A stretch of DNA of 12,462 bases, from contig JAHKAK010000014.1 in the NCBI GenBank assembly GCA_018826025.1, positions 1 to 12,462 of the forward strand. Reading direction: 5' to 3'. This document shows, piece by piece, positions 12,214 through 12,462 of the stretch. The notes below the pieces were generated by a model, which worked only from the letters and a program-made list of their open reading frames with translations, was not told the origin of the DNA and did not search any database. Each line of letters starts with the position of its first letter. Position 1 is the stretch's first letter. The position numbers and the translations under genes are program-made. This DNA comes from Patescibacteria group bacterium (GTDB lineage: Bacteria; Patescibacteriota; Minisyncoccia; Portnoybacterales; GWB1-42-6).

Positions 12214-12462
12214 ATGCCGAATCAAGAACTTCATCGCATTGTTTCCACCGCTATTATTTATAAGAAATTCCCTGAGGAATTTCTTGAATTTCCGTCGCTC
12301 GGTCATCACGAAAATAAATTTTCGCGTGGCCTCGCTAGGAAATATAAAAATGAAGGCGGGCAGATAAAATACATAATTACCAAACGCAGTCCGCATAAAA
12401 AAGTTTTTCCCAGCAAATGGACGGTGCCCGGCGGCGGGCTGGAAACGGATGACTATACTAGC
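12214..12462 (+). CDS. Nudix-family protein, N-terminal part, with in-frame palindromic insertion (3' end outside window)
   Basis: The frame is open from ATG 12214 to the window end (83 codons). It reads RIVSTAIIYK, then a 28-residue low-conservation stretch, then GQIKYIITKRS and KWTVPGGGLETDDY, the usual approach to the Nudix box. The GG and first acidic residue are present; the catalytic REUXEE half lies beyond the window. The 28-residue stretch (12264-12347) separates two strands that are normally joined by a short turn, and its DNA is made of inverted repeats flanked by TATAA. It is probably an inserted palindromic element kept in frame. No SD is visible; the REP-like palindrome sits just upstream. 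Confidence 0.75.
   Translation, partial: MPNQELHRIVSTAIIYKKFPEEFLEFPSLGHHENKFSRGLARKYKNEGGQIKYIITKRSPHKKVFPSKWTVPGGGLETDDYTS
12259..12347. repeat. In-frame palindromic insertion element flanked by TATAA direct repeats
   Basis: TATAA at 12259-12263 and 12343-12347 are exactly 84 bp (28 codons) apart. Between them is a perfect 10-bp inverted repeat, AAGAAATTCC (12262-12271) and GGAATTTCTT (12276-12285). A second nested structure has outer arms ATTTCC (12288-12293) and GGAAAT (12338-12343) and inner arms CGAAAAT (12309-12315) and ATTTTCG (12318-12324). It resembles in principle the Rickettsia palindromic elements that insert into genes without breaking the frame. Confidence 0.6.

Noticed and set aside
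12211..12396. 61-codon minus-strand frame opposite the last Nudix gene
   Set aside because: It is the complement of a clear Nudix frame and of the palindromic insertion.
1..12462. CRISPR array, tRNA genes or insertion-sequence transposase
   Set aside because: No regularly spaced direct repeats, no tRNA arms with GGTTCRA and matching acceptor, and no transposase-like frame were seen.

Overview
The window looks like a chromosomal segment from a small-genome bacterium, probably of the Candidate Phyla Radiation (Patescibacteria, Parcubacteria-like). This is inference. It rests on small genes packed tightly on one strand, several genes without a Shine-Dalgarno (SD), one apparently leaderless gene, palindromic elements inside coding sequence, and AT-rich accessory genes beside GC-richer housekeeping genes. 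TGA acts as a normal stop (the phosphatase and the nicotinamidase-like gene both end in TGA just where a downstream SD and ATG take over), so the UGA=Gly code of Gracilibacteria/Absconditabacteria does not apply. All protein genes are on the + strand.

Layout. (1) 2-1847: the 3' part of secA, a class I SAM-dependent methyltransferase with an NPPY motif, and a clear intrinsic terminator. (2) 1876-2612: a Nudix-derived NrtR-type repressor behind its own promoter and a palindromic operator. (3) 2677-9889: a second copy of that operator, a structured leader, then six collinear genes: PP2C-type phosphatase, Ser/Thr-kinase-like protein with a zinc ribbon, nicotinamidase-like hydrolase, vWA protein, NAD kinase, nicotinate phosphoribosyltransferase, ending at a strong intrinsic terminator. 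(4) 9890-10368: a gene-poor island with a + strand promoter leading into a multi-hairpin region, and a convergent - strand small-RNA unit with its own promoter and terminator. (5) 10369-12462: an ASCH-domain protein, an AT-rich two-gene cassette (unknown protein plus HEPN-like protein), a Nudix hydrolase with a split Nudix box, and the start of another Nudix protein whose frame carries an in-frame palindromic insertion.

How they fit together. NrtR proteins are known repressors of NAD metabolism that sense ADP-ribose or related compounds with a catalytically dead Nudix domain. The two near-identical operators (TGTAT-3-ATACA cores, one on the nrtR promoter, one ahead of the phosphatase) link nrtR to the long operon. 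Three of its products fit NAD(P) salvage: nicotinamide to nicotinate, nicotinate to NaMN, and NAD to NADP. The other three (PP2C, kinase, vWA) make up the signalling triad known from E. coli YegK/YegI/YegL and TerY-P loci. A phosphorylation triad interleaved with NAD salvage genes behind an NrtR operator is the most striking system here. Function is inferred from motifs, gene order and the operators.
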